From Anadara kagoshimensis (Eukaryota > Mollusca > Bivalvia > Arcoida > Arcidae), in assembly GCA_021292105.1 (NCBI GenBank), contig CM037861.1:52168920-52232919 (forward strand): a DNA stretch of 64,000 nucleotides. The letters run 5' to 3'. The notes under the pieces are model-generated. The model worked only from the letters and a program-made list of their open reading frames with translations. It was not told the DNA's origin and made no database searches. Numbering within the stretch: position 1 is the first letter of the stretch; every line of letters begins with the position of its first letter. The position numbers were made by a program, and so were the translations under genes. This document shows, one piece after another, positions 34,998 through 46,075 of the stretch.

Positions 34998-35520
34998 TCT
35001 GTTTAAAGTTTAACACTTAGGTAACAAATTAGTATGGCGCACTACCTAATTGACATATTGTCTCGGCCTTTGTCAGCTTTATCTTGGCAGCTGCTATGAA
35101 TCTCTGTAGTTTTTAAGCCACGCAAAAGCTTTCAGTGTGTTTGTTTGCTTAAAATTACTACCGAATAAAGGTAGTTTTCCCATGGGAAAAATTATGGAAA
35201 TTTCCCAATTTGTCCACAAAAATTCCCCAAAACATCAGTGATGCACTTGAAAATTAAATCTAGTTGTCCTTACCCACAAAATATCAGATAGAACCACACT
35301 ATAGTATCTGCAAAAGATACTAGCTATTGTCAGCGTATCAGAATGCTAGATCTCAGAATTTCAATTCTCCCAAACTTAAAGGCAGAAGGTAGTTTTTAGC
35401 AAATGTAACAAAATCACTGGCTTTCCATATCTGCATGGGTCACTCCGCAGTCGAGTTTTGACTCCTTTTTGTTACTTAGTGTTAAACTATTGACAGACAT
35501 GTATACTGTATGTAAACTTA
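34998..35520 (+). mobile_element. Interspersed element X, interrupted by element Y
   Basis: The left part (34998-35148) has 'gtttaacacttaggtaac' and 'attgtctcggcc'; the right part (35440-35520) has 'cagtcgagttttgactcc', 'ttagtgttaaacta' and 'acagacatgtatactgta'. The same two ends frame the uninterrupted copy at 58622-58815, and the right end recurs at 53340-53430. The terminal 'gtttaacac' and 'gtgttaaac' are inverted. Confidence 0.6.
35149..35410 (+). mobile_element. TIR mini-element family Y, nested in X
   Basis: Starts 'ttaaaattactaccgaataa' then 'aggtagttttcccatggg'; ends 'aaaggcagaaggtagttttt'. Short inverted ends (TTAAAANTACTACC-like). The full length matches the reverse complement of 37655-37956 with moderate identity; an inner fragment lies at 3588-3720. 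Confidence 0.68.
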
Positions 35521-35732
35521 CTGTATTACACTGAAAAAGGAAAATTATAATGATCATCTCTATCTTGGTGGTGATGGCAGCTTATTTATCAGCCAAATAT
35601 TGAATTATGTCTGGAGATTATCAGAGTGAATCAGCAAACTGTTTTCATGGCAATATATAACCTTCTTAAACATGTGTCAGATAATCATATTGAGTAACAC
35701 TTTGAACATTATCCAAATTTGTAAAGGAATCC

Positions 35733-36810
35733 TCTGAATGACACCACCTAGTAAATGAGTATCTCACAAGTGTGGCTTCAACTGTCATCTACTGAATTTG
35801 ATAAATGGGTTTTCTTGACCTTGGTTATTAATGTCTGGTGTCAGTATAATATGGCAAGAAGGTTTCAAATGTTAAGTTTTCTCTGATTTCTGAATGACAC
35901 CACCTAGTAAATGAGTATCTCACAAGTGTGGCTTCAACCGTCATCTACTGAATATGATAAATGGGTTTTCTTGACCTTGGTTATTAATGTCTGGTGTCAG
36001 TATAATATGGCAGGAAGGTTTCAAATGTTAAGTTTTCTCCAATTTCTGAATGACACCACCTAGTAAATGAGTATCTCACAAGTGTGGCTTCAACCGTCAT
36101 CTACTGAATTTGATAAATGGGTTTTCTTGACCTTTGTTTATAATGTGTGGTGCCAGTTTAATATGGCAGGAAGGTTTCAAATGTTAAGTTTTCTACGATT
36201 TCTGAATGACACCACCTAGTAAATGAGTATCTCACAAGTGTGGCTTCAACCGTCATCTACTGAATTTGATAAATGGGTTTTCTTGACCTTTGTTTATAAT
36301 GTGTGGTGCCAGTTTAATATGGCAAGAAGGTTTCAAATGTTAAGTTTTCTACGATTTCTGAATGACACCACCTAGTAAATGAGTATCTCACAAGTGTGGC
36401 TTCAACCGTCATCTACTGAATTTGATAAATGGGTTTTCTTGACCTTGGTTTATAATGTCTGGTGCCAGTTTAATATCGCAAGATGGTTTCAAATGTTAAG
36501 TTTTCTCCGATTTCTGAATGACACCACCTAGTAAATGAGTGTCTCACAAGTGTGGCTTCAACCGTCATCTACTGAATATGATAAATGGGTTTCCTTGACC
36601 TTGGTTTATAATGTCTGGTCTGGTGTCAGTATAATATGGCAGGAAGGTTTCAAATGTTAAGTTTTCTCCAATTTCTGAATGACACCACATAGTAAATGAG
36701 TATCTCACAAGTGTGACTTCAACCGTCATCTACTGAATATGATAAATAGGTTTTCTTGACCTTGGTTTATAATGTCTGGTTATGGATGGTTTCAAATGTT
36801 ACCCGTTTTC
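35733..36810. repeat. Satellite array, 156-bp monomer
   Basis: 'ctgaatgacaccac' recurs at 35733, 35890, 36046, 36202, 36358, 36514 and 36675, steps of 156-157 bp with one 161-bp step caused by a short 'tctgg' insertion. Monomers contain 'tagtaaatgagtatctcaca', 'aagtgtggcttcaaccgtca' and 'ggtttcaaatgttaag'. About seven copies, highly similar. No coding signal. Confidence 0.93.
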
Positions 36811-36954
36811 TAGCACTTACAAAGTTGAAAGATCATGAAGAATCTTCATGCAATTACAGAGATTGAAGATCAGAAACAATTGCACAAACTCACATACAAC
36901 ATGAATCTGTGTTTAGATTCATCCTTTATATCAAATAGATATACATATTATATA

Positions 36955-37100
36955 CACAGTGTGTATGTACAACACTCAGTATCAGGTCGAGTCCTTTTTT
37001 TGTAGCTGTATCACTACGAGTCGCGCTTGCGTGACGAGTAGTGATACAGCTACGAAAAAAGGACGAGACCTGATACGAAGGGTTGTACATACACACTGTG
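36955..37100. repeat. Long inverted repeat (hairpin), ~65-bp arms
   Basis: The left arm 'cacagtgtgtatgtacaac' to 'tagctgtatcactac' is inverted as 'gtagtgatacagcta' to 'gttgtacatacacactgtg' around a short 'gagtcgcgcttgcgtgac' centre. A second small palindrome at 37284-37308 ('gtatcaccacagtgtggtga') uses related letters. Confidence 0.88.
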
Positions 37101-37110
37101 TATGTAATAT

Positions 37111-37386
37111 TTTTATCTAACATTTCCAATTAGGTTATTTAAAATAATAAAAAAAAAAATACTTTATGTGAAAAAATTACATTTTACCACTGAAAACCAC
37201 TGAACTATGTTATGACTGACAAATCCAAGACTCCCTGATGACGTAACAATGAGAAAGTGCATGTGCGCTTTACCGCCAATGTTGTATCACCACAGTGTGG
37301 TGATACAAGATTCCGTATCATACATGTTCGATAAAACTTGTATTTCGTCAAATCAGATAGAAAAACTAGTCTAATGTTAGATAAAA
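37111..37386. mobile_element. Possible TIR element
   Basis: 'ttttatctaacatt' at the left and 'aatgttagataaaa' at the right are exact inverted repeats 276 bp apart. The interior is GC-richer ('gatgacgtaacaatgag', 'gtgcgctttaccgccaatg'). Confidence 0.55.
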
Positions 37387-37654
37387 TGTTTGATCAAATT
37401 TAGCTGAACAATTGCATGTTTATCTAGGTTTCCATTCCTGGGCGTCATTTGCTACTAATTTTCAAGAAATGATTTAAAAAAATAACCTATCCAGCAAATT
37501 TGTGAAAAACACTTTAAAAAGGACTTCCACTATCTATTATAACAATGTCCGAGAAACACTTTAAAAGAGGAACCCATATTTTAGCAAATTTTAACAAAAA
37601 TTAAAAACTGAAAAAAAAAGAAAATTTGTCAAATTTGTAGTTCAATTTACAGTT

Positions 37655-37956
37655 TTTAAAAACTACCGTCTGTCTTTTAAATTGGGAAAATTTGAAGTTC
37701 TGTAATACAGCAAACTGGACGATTACATGTATGTAATAAAGCTTGGGATCCTCATTGCTCTGTTGCTAAGATGGTATATTGTGACAATATCTTACATTTT
37801 GTGGGTTAAAATACAACTAACGGTATTACATAAATAGATTTAAATTGGTAGTATATCTCTGTTGTTTTGGAAATTTTAGTGGTCAATTTGTGAAAATTTA
37901 GTCATTTTTCCCCATGGGGGAAACTACCTTTATTCGGTAGTAATTTTAAAAACCAC
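37655..37956 (-). mobile_element. TIR mini-element family Y, opposite orientation
   Basis: The reverse complement starts 'ttaaaattactaccgaataa' with 'aggtagtttcccccatgggg' and ends 'agacagacggtagttttt', as in 35149-35410. Together the two copies frame the 156-bp satellite. Confidence 0.7.
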
Positions 37957-38720
37957 TGCAACTAATATTTTTAAATTTGTAGAAACCTAATTTAACAATA
38001 AGCAAGATACTTTCAGCCTATCAGAATGATCAGATTGTTACAACAATGTGTAAGACACATTTAACGCCAAAGATCTAAAGTCATATCAGAAAAACTATAA
38101 TACTCTAATCATCCCGAGACAAAATATTTCTCAGACAACACAGATTTTTTACTGCTAGATAATTGAATATTTTATGTTGCTTGGATAAGCCATAAAATCC
38201 TATCTACAAACTATGCTGATTAGTTTTATTCCTTGTTGTTCTGGCAGTATAAAAATAGATATGATTGAACAGAAATCTATTCTGTTTCTTAAAACAAGCA
38301 ATAAAGTGGTTTATGTATGATTTCACTAACATGTTACTAACTAATTAAGCACAATTTTTCATTGGATTGGCAGGTTGTCCTTATCTTTACAGTATAAACC
38401 TTAAGCTACAATATAGCTAATCAATTTCACTGGAAACTTACAGCTGCTATTGATTGGCAGGTAACTCGTTAGTGTTAAACAACTTCCCCAATCATCTTTT
38501 ATTACACAATATTTCATATTTCAATGTTCGGAATTTTTATACAACACTTGATGTTACATATATGTAAAGTTCATTGTTAATTTTTAAAGGTTATCACAAA
38601 AAAAAGTTATCATAAAAATTATCAATGATTTAAAGACATGATCATGAATTTACATAATTCCACATATTGAAATATACAATATTTTAGTGCATCACATGTT
38701 AATTTCTCAAAGGCAGCTGT
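37957..38720. other. AT-rich stretch, no gene recognised
   Basis: No structure beyond base composition was found. Confidence 0.45.
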
Positions 38721-39062
38721 ATTGATTGATTGATTGATTGATTGATTGAGTGGGATTTTACATCTCAGTCAAGAATATTTTAATTATATCGAGACATCGC
38801 CAACTATAGGTGAAGGGGCAGAAATTTTTACCTTTCCAGTGTGCTCAGGGCTATGTTCTTTAACATCATGCCTGTTGTGATACAGCACATCAGTTTTTAA
38901 GGTCTTTTAATGACCCTGTGACTTTCATTTGCATTTTCTAAATACAGAATGCTTGGTGAAATAACGGTCAATACCTATTTTCAAGTCTTGGTCAGACCCA
39001 TGACCTTCCATATACCGGTAAAAAGCGAGCACTCTATCCATTTACCTACCATTGTGGTCTAT
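38721..39062 (-). mobile_element. tRNA-derived SINE with (TCAA)n tail
   Basis: The plus strand shows a TTGA/GATT microsatellite (the SINE 3' tail), then 'cagtcaagaatattt', 'gagacatcgccaactatagg', 'caagtcttggtcagaccca' and 'gagcactctatccattt' (degenerate box A in reverse). The order is the complement of 43229-43565 with an internal insertion near 38890-38960. A nearly full-length but diverged copy. Confidence 0.75.
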
Positions 39063-40902
39063 TCTCTAGCACAGGCACTGAACTAATGAATTTGTTTGAT
39101 ATAGTGGTCATCTGCCCTTGGCTCTAGGGTACTATACATATCAATAGGGTTAGGCTATACTTGAAATATCTTAAAGTGGTTATTTCTCATATCAGTGAAA
39201 TGTGAACTTCCAGTTTACACCAAGTGGTTTTGCTTCAAACCATAAAATTATTCAAAATTTGTCAATAATCATACTCTAGACTTATAATTCTCAGATGAGT
39301 AAATGTTGTCAAATAATGTGCCTTAATCCCCATATCAGTCTGGTATTTTTGCACTTTTTGGCTCAAAAAAATTAGGAAATTGGGAGGGATTTGAGTTAAA
39401 AGTCAGGAGATTATCAGGAACTTTGAGTATAAAAAGTGATAAAAATCACACACACACACAAAAAAAGAAAAGGCAGTATTTTTATTTTGGTAACGACAAG
39501 AACAAAAAAATCTATAAATAAAAAAAGAAAATTGACCTAATGTAGCTGCCAACATGATGTTGAGTGGTAAACAACAATATATCCTCAAATCAATCTTACT
39601 TACCTACAAAGCAAACTTGCTTTACACTAAAATAATACCAACATATTATTATATTTTTTTGTGTGGGAAAAATGCTCAAAATCAGGAGTTATCAGTAGTT
39701 TATCTAACAAATTAAGGAAAAAACCAGGAATAGCTCAAAATCAGGAAAATAAGAAAAAAAATCAGGAGTCGCTTGACAGACTACCATATTATACAGAAAG
39801 CATTATTCTGAAGTTTCAAGAAAATTGAGCACAATTTTTAGAGAATATGTAGACAAAAATTGTGATAAGACATTCCCCTGAAATCCTGAAAAGGGGTTTA
39901 AAAACTAAGTGTAACAAAATCAGGTTTCTAACGATATTTAATTAAAAAATTCACATAGTAGGAATTAACTTTGGCCTACTTTGTCTACAAAGATCAAAAT
40001 GAAAATATCTGTCTGTTAGTTAGCATTTTTCTTGCGTTTCTTTCATCAAGTTTTAAACAAATACCAAAAGTTAATTAACAAAATAAGGAATTATTAATAT
40101 ACTGATAGAAAATTTAATCTTTTTTACCTTGAGGTTCTGTGTGATTTCTGTTAGATAAATTTCAGAGAAATCTAAAAAAAAAAAAATTTTTTTTTTAAAT
40201 TCCTACCAATATTTAAGAAAAGACTTGTTTTGATCTAATTAATATAAACTTGTAACTAATTACCATATTAATAGATTTTTATATGGACATGAGTACATGA
40301 ACAAAAATTGAAATTCTGATCAAATGAAGAAAAGCAATGCATACTTTTATCCTTGTTTATTGAAAATAGAGAAAAAAAAAAAGAGTTTAATCAATCAAAA
40401 CACAGGTTATATAATGTTTATTTTTCACAGAAGATTAAAGTCTCAATATTCTGATATTGTAATTAATATAAACTGAACCAGTTGAATATCTGGTTTGAGA
40501 AGTTAGAACTACATGTACTGTAAAAGAATTAATTTTAGCAATTTCCGTGATTATCGATACAGCAACACCGCAGCCAAATTTAAAAGGGCGATAGCGCACA
40601 AGGTGATTAATGTGATAATCCCAATTCAAGTTAGCATGAATTTATCCAAAAATATTTACAATATGACTGTATCTCTCTTCAGTGAAACATACAGAAGCAA
40701 TTGTATTTCAATTCCTGTTGAAAGACAATAGGGGTCATGACCCTTGATGTATCAATTTTCCCGCAATATTACATCATTTCCCGCACAGGGGGTCACAAGA
40801 TCATGTGAGATACGCCGATCAACCCTATATCAGACAAGCAGATATGGAAAAAATAGCACCAAGGTACAATTAAAATATTTATTAAAAGAAAGAATTGTAA
40901 AT
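39063..40902. other. AT-rich region, no gene recognised
   Basis: Repeated 'aatcaggag' phrases at 39400-39780 suggest decayed short repeats. At 40520-40620 'cagcaacaccgcagccaaat' and 'agggcgatagcgcacaagg' form a GC-richer patch that looks like part of an interspersed element; the frames open on both strands there (40435-40731) fit no known family. Confidence 0.4.
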
Positions 40903-41012
40903 ATAAGAAATGACATTTCTGCTCATGGTATTTGCCCTTCATCGAATTTGGCACGCGCCACACTATCTTTCATTACCCCTTGAAATACCATGATCAGAAT
41001 GTCATTTCTTAA
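40903..41012. mobile_element. Short TIR element, 110 bp
   Basis: 'taagaaatgacatttctgct' with 'catggtattt' at the left is inverted at the right ('gaaataccatgatcagaatg' with 'tcatttctta'). The inner part is GC-richer ('ggcacgcgccac'). The plus frame at 40744-40983 runs across it by chance. Confidence 0.65.
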
Positions 41013-41429
41013 GTATAATTTGCAGTAAAGATCATGCATATGGTCACTAATTTAAATATGTTTCTTTTGATTTGCTGTAAAGTGCCAAGGTGCTCTTCTT
41101 TAATATAAACTACAGTTGAATCTGTCTATACGGACACCGACTGGACCATTATAGTTTTTGTTCATTTCCTAATGATATCATTTGGTGTAGACAGGTTGTG
41201 AATTTATTCTGAAGGGTTTCGGGTTGAAATCAGGACCAGTGGTTCATGTTGTTGCCTGAGGTATGACATATAAATCGACATTTTTGCACTTAGTGAGGGT
41301 GAGTATATAATACCCAAAAAGAAACCCACTCATATCTGCTAAAAGTGGGTTATAAGTTCTGTTGATTATTGCTGATTTCAAATTAATGAATCTTTGGTTT
41401 ACTGAAATCTCAAGGGATCTAGCCCACAA

Positions 41430-41720
41430 CCTCCCACAATCAGAACATATGGTTTTTACACAAGGAAATAGAATGTCATTCAATAGCCCAGTACAACCTC
41501 CCACAATCGGAGAGAGAGAGAGAGCAGATGGCCATTTACACAAGGAAATAGAATGTCATTCAATAGCCCAGTACAACCTCCCACAATCGGAGAGAGAGAG
41601 AGAGCAGATGACCATTTACACAAGGAAATAGAATGTCAGTCAATAGGGGCTCAACCCCCTATAATCAAAAGGAGCAGATGACCACTATACAAGCAAGGAA
41701 ACAAAATGTCAAAGGTCAGG
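41430..41720. repeat. Tandem repeat, 80-bp unit
   Basis: 'caaggaaatagaatgtca' starts at 41461, 41541 and 41621 (exact 80-bp steps), with 'caatagcccagtacaacctc' and 'cacaatcggagagagagaga' in each unit; partial units lie on both sides. Open frames over it translate the repeat. Confidence 0.9.
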
Positions 41721-42255
41721 CTTAAATGTTAAGCATATCATTACACAATATCTGTCTTATGTTACCATCATACAAATAAATACTCCACATTCTTTCAATT
41801 CCCTCTAGGACCTTTGTTTTATCTTATTCTAATTACACATATATAACTTCAACTACTGCAGTTACGTAAGTTACATTATTGTAACCATTCATAAAATACC
41901 AACATGACAGAACTATCTCAGTCAATAACTCGTTAATTTCATGAAATCGATTTCACTATCAGCTGACCAGACCACACCTTATGTCTATGCTTGATGTAAA
42001 TAAATCACTATGCTACACCGAAACCAATGCCAAGATTTTTTTTCTCAAAACTTCGGGTTTTCACATGAATCGATCTACAATAAGTCTATAACTCAGCTAT
42101 GACCATTGGTATTTATGATTGCCTGAAGTAGTATCTCATTATTTGTATTTACAAAAGATATTTTGTCAAATTAAATAATTTCATTACTTCCGCCAAATAT
42201 CTATGAATCAATTTTTGCTGAATCAGAAAAATCAAAACATATTATGTGTACTTTG

Positions 42256-42293
<38 letters not shown>

Positions 42294-43228
42294 TTTATAA
42301 AAAATTTAACATTTTTCCATTTGATTGTCAGATTGCTTGCCAAAGTTTGTAGGAATTTCTTTTACTCCAGTACAGACCTGTGATCTAATGAGAAAAGTAT
42401 AATCAGAACTTGATCATTAACAATAAACCATTGCACCCATCCCATCCTTTCCTGATATTTTTTTCTTTTTGGGGATTTCATATAAATACAGACATTCTTA
42501 ACTAAAAGATCTATATAACCTCATGCAGCAGCATACTGATCTCCTTATACAAAATCTATATAATTATTGGTAAACACTTTAATGTGTTTAATTCCTGAAT
42601 AATGTTGCGATTTTTAACTTAATTCATGATTCTGTTAATTAAATAAATCCATAGAGCTACTTATTAAACCTGTAAGATCATAAACTTAGGTTTACTAAAA
42701 GAACTCGGGAGATTTCTGAAAGTGTAAAAACAAATGCAATATGGTAAAAAAAATTGTGTGCAAATTAAACTTAAGGTTTACTAAAAGAACTTGGGAGATT
42801 TTTGAAAGTGTAAAAAAAATGCAATATGGTAAAAAAATTTGAGTGCAAATTACACCTCAATAAATAATTTTGTAGTAATTTATCAATCCAGATTTTCTGT
42901 ATCTTCTGTATGATGTTAAATGTCATATCAAATTTGACAAAAACTTTTGATTCTCATTTCTATTTGCTATGGGGTATATTTTTTTTTCTTCTTTAAAACT
43001 TTCCATACATCTCTCTTGATTACTTGAGGGGTTGTCTACCTTTATCTGTATGTGTAAAGTCATGACTACAAGGCCCATAGAACATGTTGTTCACCTGGTA
43101 CATAAATCACATGCACTGAACAACAGTTTTGCATTTAATCAGACTAACATTACATGACCAAAAGTTGGTTTTGTGACAAGTGATACAGATTATATGAATA
43201 TAATTTTTTTTCCATATTATCATATCAC
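41721..43228. other. AT-rich region with simple repeats
   Basis: Contains (TG)n at 42255-42284 with a GA end, and an 86-bp tandem duplication at 42688-42860 ('aggtttactaaaagaact' to 'gtgcaaatta'). No exon was recognised. Confidence 0.5.
42688..42860. repeat. Tandem duplication, 86-bp step
   Basis: 'aggtttactaaaagaact' followed by 'gggagattt', 'gaaagtgtaaaa' and 'tgcaatatggtaaaaaaa' occurs twice. Confidence 0.85.
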
Positions 43229-43565
43229 CACTGCAGTAGCTCAGTTGGTAGAGTGCAAGTTCCCTAAGTGGGAGGTCATGGATTCGAACCCCGAACAGTC
43301 TGACCCAAGACTTGAAAGTGGGTAGTGACTGTTCTTTCCCCAAGTAATCGACATTACGAAATGAAAATCATGTTTTTTTCTGATGGGAACTTAAAATAAA
43401 CGAGGTCCTATGTCATGGTAGGCTTGGCACGCTAAAGAACCCTGCTGTATAATGCCAACGCAACGCACAAGCAAAATTTCTGCACCTGTGCCTATAGCTG
43501 GTGACATCTCGATATAAGTGAAATATTCTTGACTGGGACGTTAAACACCATTACTCAACTTAACT
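43229..43565 (+). mobile_element. tRNA-derived SINE, best copy in the window
   Basis: Has a tRNA-like head with RNA polymerase III boxes: box A TAGCTCAGTTGGTAGAG (43237-43253) and box B GGATTCGAACCCC (43280-43292). The body contains 'tctgacccaagacttgaaag', 'gggtagtgactgttctt', 'cgaggtcctatgtcatgg' and 'cctatagctggtgacatctc'; the tail has 'gatataagtgaaatattctt' and 'gacgttaaacacca'. It could still be transcribed by polymerase III but encodes nothing and would borrow LINE machinery. The head cannot be a working tRNA because the acceptor and the second half of the cloverleaf do not follow. Confidence 0.85.
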
Positions 43566-44010
43566 CTATATTAACATATCCTGTGGATTCTAATGTGATT
43601 TTAGTCAAAAACGTTTATGATTATTTGTTTTAAAAAATCAATGAAAAAACCTGTAATAAGAAAAGGAATAAATGTAGAGACCAAATTTCCCAGGGTGAGT
43701 AAAAACCTCAAATATACCAGGAAAGGGGAAAATGCAGTGGCTATACCAAGACTTAACCTTGAAGCATAAAGCTCTTTTGAATGAGCTACCAGATACCTAC
43801 TGACTGCTCTGTCACAAACTATTTTAGCAAATTTTGATTCTAGTATGTTTAGAATTTTTTAGTAATTCAATTATTTTACATTATTACAACCAATCATTAA
43901 TAAAATGCTGCTTATTTTCTAAATTTTAAAAAATTCCATGAAAGCACCATAAAAATCAGGAGTTAAGTCGTTATATTCAGAAGGAGGAAAGATCAGATTT
44001 CAAAACCAAT

Positions 44011-44062
<52 letters not shown>

Positions 44063-44726
44063 ACCTGCATAAATATTTACAAAAATATTTAAAATAATCT
44101 TGACATGTGTCAACATCTTAAAATTTTTCTTGCATTTAAGAAGTCCTTTGCACTTTAATGCATATATTAAGTATTACATAACTTAAAAATATGCGATTGG
44201 CTAAAAATATTTACAATCTGTGAATTACTGATCATAAATTTTCTAGGAAACAACTTATAACATATCAGAAGTTTGAACACTTGAATGTACTTTTTCAAGC
44301 ATTTTATCACATGGAAAATTTTGATTGGCTAATCATAATGTTATGATCTGAGGCTAGTCATGCAGCAATGTTCAGTCAGGGAATTCTTTAAAAAGGAACA
44401 AAACCCCTAGTGTTTTCAAATTCCTTGAAATGAAAACACTATTAATTTTATTCCAACAGAATAAGCTGATACTAGGAAAAGATTTCAACAGAAAAAAACT
44501 GCACTAGTGTTATTTTTCTATGTTTAACTTATCATTTACCAGAAATTCTTTACCAGGATAGAAATTTACACTAACATCTATCAGGAAATGTTTTGTATTG
44601 TTATTAAAGATGGGATTTAAGATAATTCTAAATAAAATAAATGATGTAAATTTTATCACAAGATAATTTTTAACCACAGAGGAGTGTAAACATGAGTAAA
44701 GATAAAAACTGTAAATCTATTAATTA
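43566..44726. other. AT-rich region with (TG)n
   Basis: A (TG)n tract of about 23 units lies at 44013-44060. Otherwise no structure was seen. Confidence 0.5.
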
Positions 44727-44881
44727 CAGTCAATCTTCTCTATAAAAGCCACCAAAGGGAACCAGTAACATGGTCTTTATGGACAGGTGGCCCTTATATA
44801 CAGGTTCAAATAACACGAATAAAGAGCAATTGGAAAGCAGGTTGACCTCATATATAGAGGTGGCCTTTAAGGCAGGTTCCA
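44727..44881 (+). mobile_element. TIR mini-element family B, diverged copy
   Basis: Begins TA then 'cagtcaatcttctctataaa', with 'gggaaccagtaacatgg', 'ggacaggtggcccttatata', 'caggttcaaataacacgaat' and 'tagaggtggcctttaaggca'. The terminal 'tttgactg' is lost and about 20 bp are missing in the middle. Confidence 0.82.
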
Positions 44882-45650
44882 CATACTGTATTGTAAAGTC
44901 AATTAATCAATAGATATAAACCTATTAATTATCAACTTCTACTACGTATTTTATCATGAGTTTAAAAGCAGGCGGCTCTTATAGTCATCAGATACTTGTC
45001 AAAAAGTAATCCCAATTTTTACAATGGCAGAAGGATAAAAACTTGTAAAACCGAAAGACGATTCCTAGAAATTGGAGTGTTGGCATTCCTACTGTAAGTT
45101 TTCTGTTTCCCAGAAAAACAATAATATGTGTTAAAACTGAAAGTACAATAATAATTTTTATCATCTTCAAGATCAGATGTGGTCTTCTAGTACAAACTTT
45201 AATATAGTCCACCTAGAGACCTTCCACACCAAGTTTAGTTTCAATTGGCCCTTTTGTTTCAGAGGAAAACAAGGTTTACCAAAGCACATTTCCCCATGCC
45301 ACACACTGTATAGCTCAGCTGGCTCAAAATCTTCCACATTATACAACATAGTAGATATATAAGGATTGATTGATCATGTTTTACAAATGGAAAGTTTTAG
45401 AACACATCATTAGCACATTGCAAAACAAGAGTTACAACATAGATTTCAACTCTGTTTGTCCACATATGGAAAAGGGCTTTTCTTGACATAGAGGTTACCG
45501 TAGTAATGATGTTTAACATCCCCCATGACACAGGTCCTTGTTTACTTTGACATTTTGAGACTTCTACTGATTGGAATTACACAGTATATAATGGATCTTC
45601 AACACTTAAAATCAGTGTACCAGCAGTCTCTAAGTCACTGTATAGGTGTA
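44882..45650. other. No gene; possible SINE scrap
   Basis: 45500-45560 has 'gatgtttaacatcccccatg' and 'acacaggtccttgttta', the complement of the SINE tail and body with the middle deleted. The small frames here are not family-like. Confidence 0.4.
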
Positions 45651-45829
45651 CAGCCCAACCTGCCTTAATGGCCACCTCTATATAAGGGCCACCTGCTTAT
45701 ATAGACCAGTAGAATTGTATCCCAATAGTTCTTTATTCATATTATTTGAACCTGTATATAAAGGCAACTTGCCCATTAAGGCCACCTTTACCAGTTCCCT
45801 TGGGTGGCCTTTATAGACAGGTTTGACTG
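45651..45829 (-). mobile_element. TIR mini-element family B, minus orientation
   Basis: The right end 'ctttatagacaggtttgact' then G is followed by TA; the left end 'cagcccaacctgccttaatg' is mutated. The inner blocks match the 178-bp copies; length 179 bp. Confidence 0.87.
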
Positions 45830-45899
45830 TAGTATATTACATAGCATATAATAGTAGGAATATTAGCACATGAACCTCTATATGAAATAGAGTAAAGAG

Positions 45900-46075
45900 A
45901 CATAAAATTAACGCTCTGTGTCATGGCAGGTGTGGCATATTATCAACCCTCCTTGCAAACTGACCTGTGCACACTGCAAAATTTCTGCCACTTCACCTAT
46001 AGTGGGCAACATCTTGATATAAGTGAAATATTCTTGAATGGGAATTAAACCCCATTCAATCAATCAATCCATACT
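45900..46075 (+). mobile_element. tRNA-derived SINE, 5'-truncated, (TCAA)n tail
   Basis: 'ctctgtgtcatggcaggt', 'gcaaaatttctgccacttca', 'cctatagtgggcaacatctt', 'gatataagtgaaatattctt' and 'caatcaatcaatcc' match the 3' half of the SINE at 43229-43565. Confidence 0.8.

Noticed and set aside
40435-40983. Overlapping frames on both strands
   Set aside because: They cross a TIR element and a repeat-like patch; translations match no family.
41108-41200. Sixth family B copy ('acagttgaatctgtctatac')
   Set aside because: Only the outer 20 bp resemble family B; the interior does not, so it may be a different element.
43229-43310. tRNA gene
   Set aside because: Boxes A and B are present but the cloverleaf and acceptor stem do not close, and the SINE body follows directly; related copies elsewhere show it is a SINE head.
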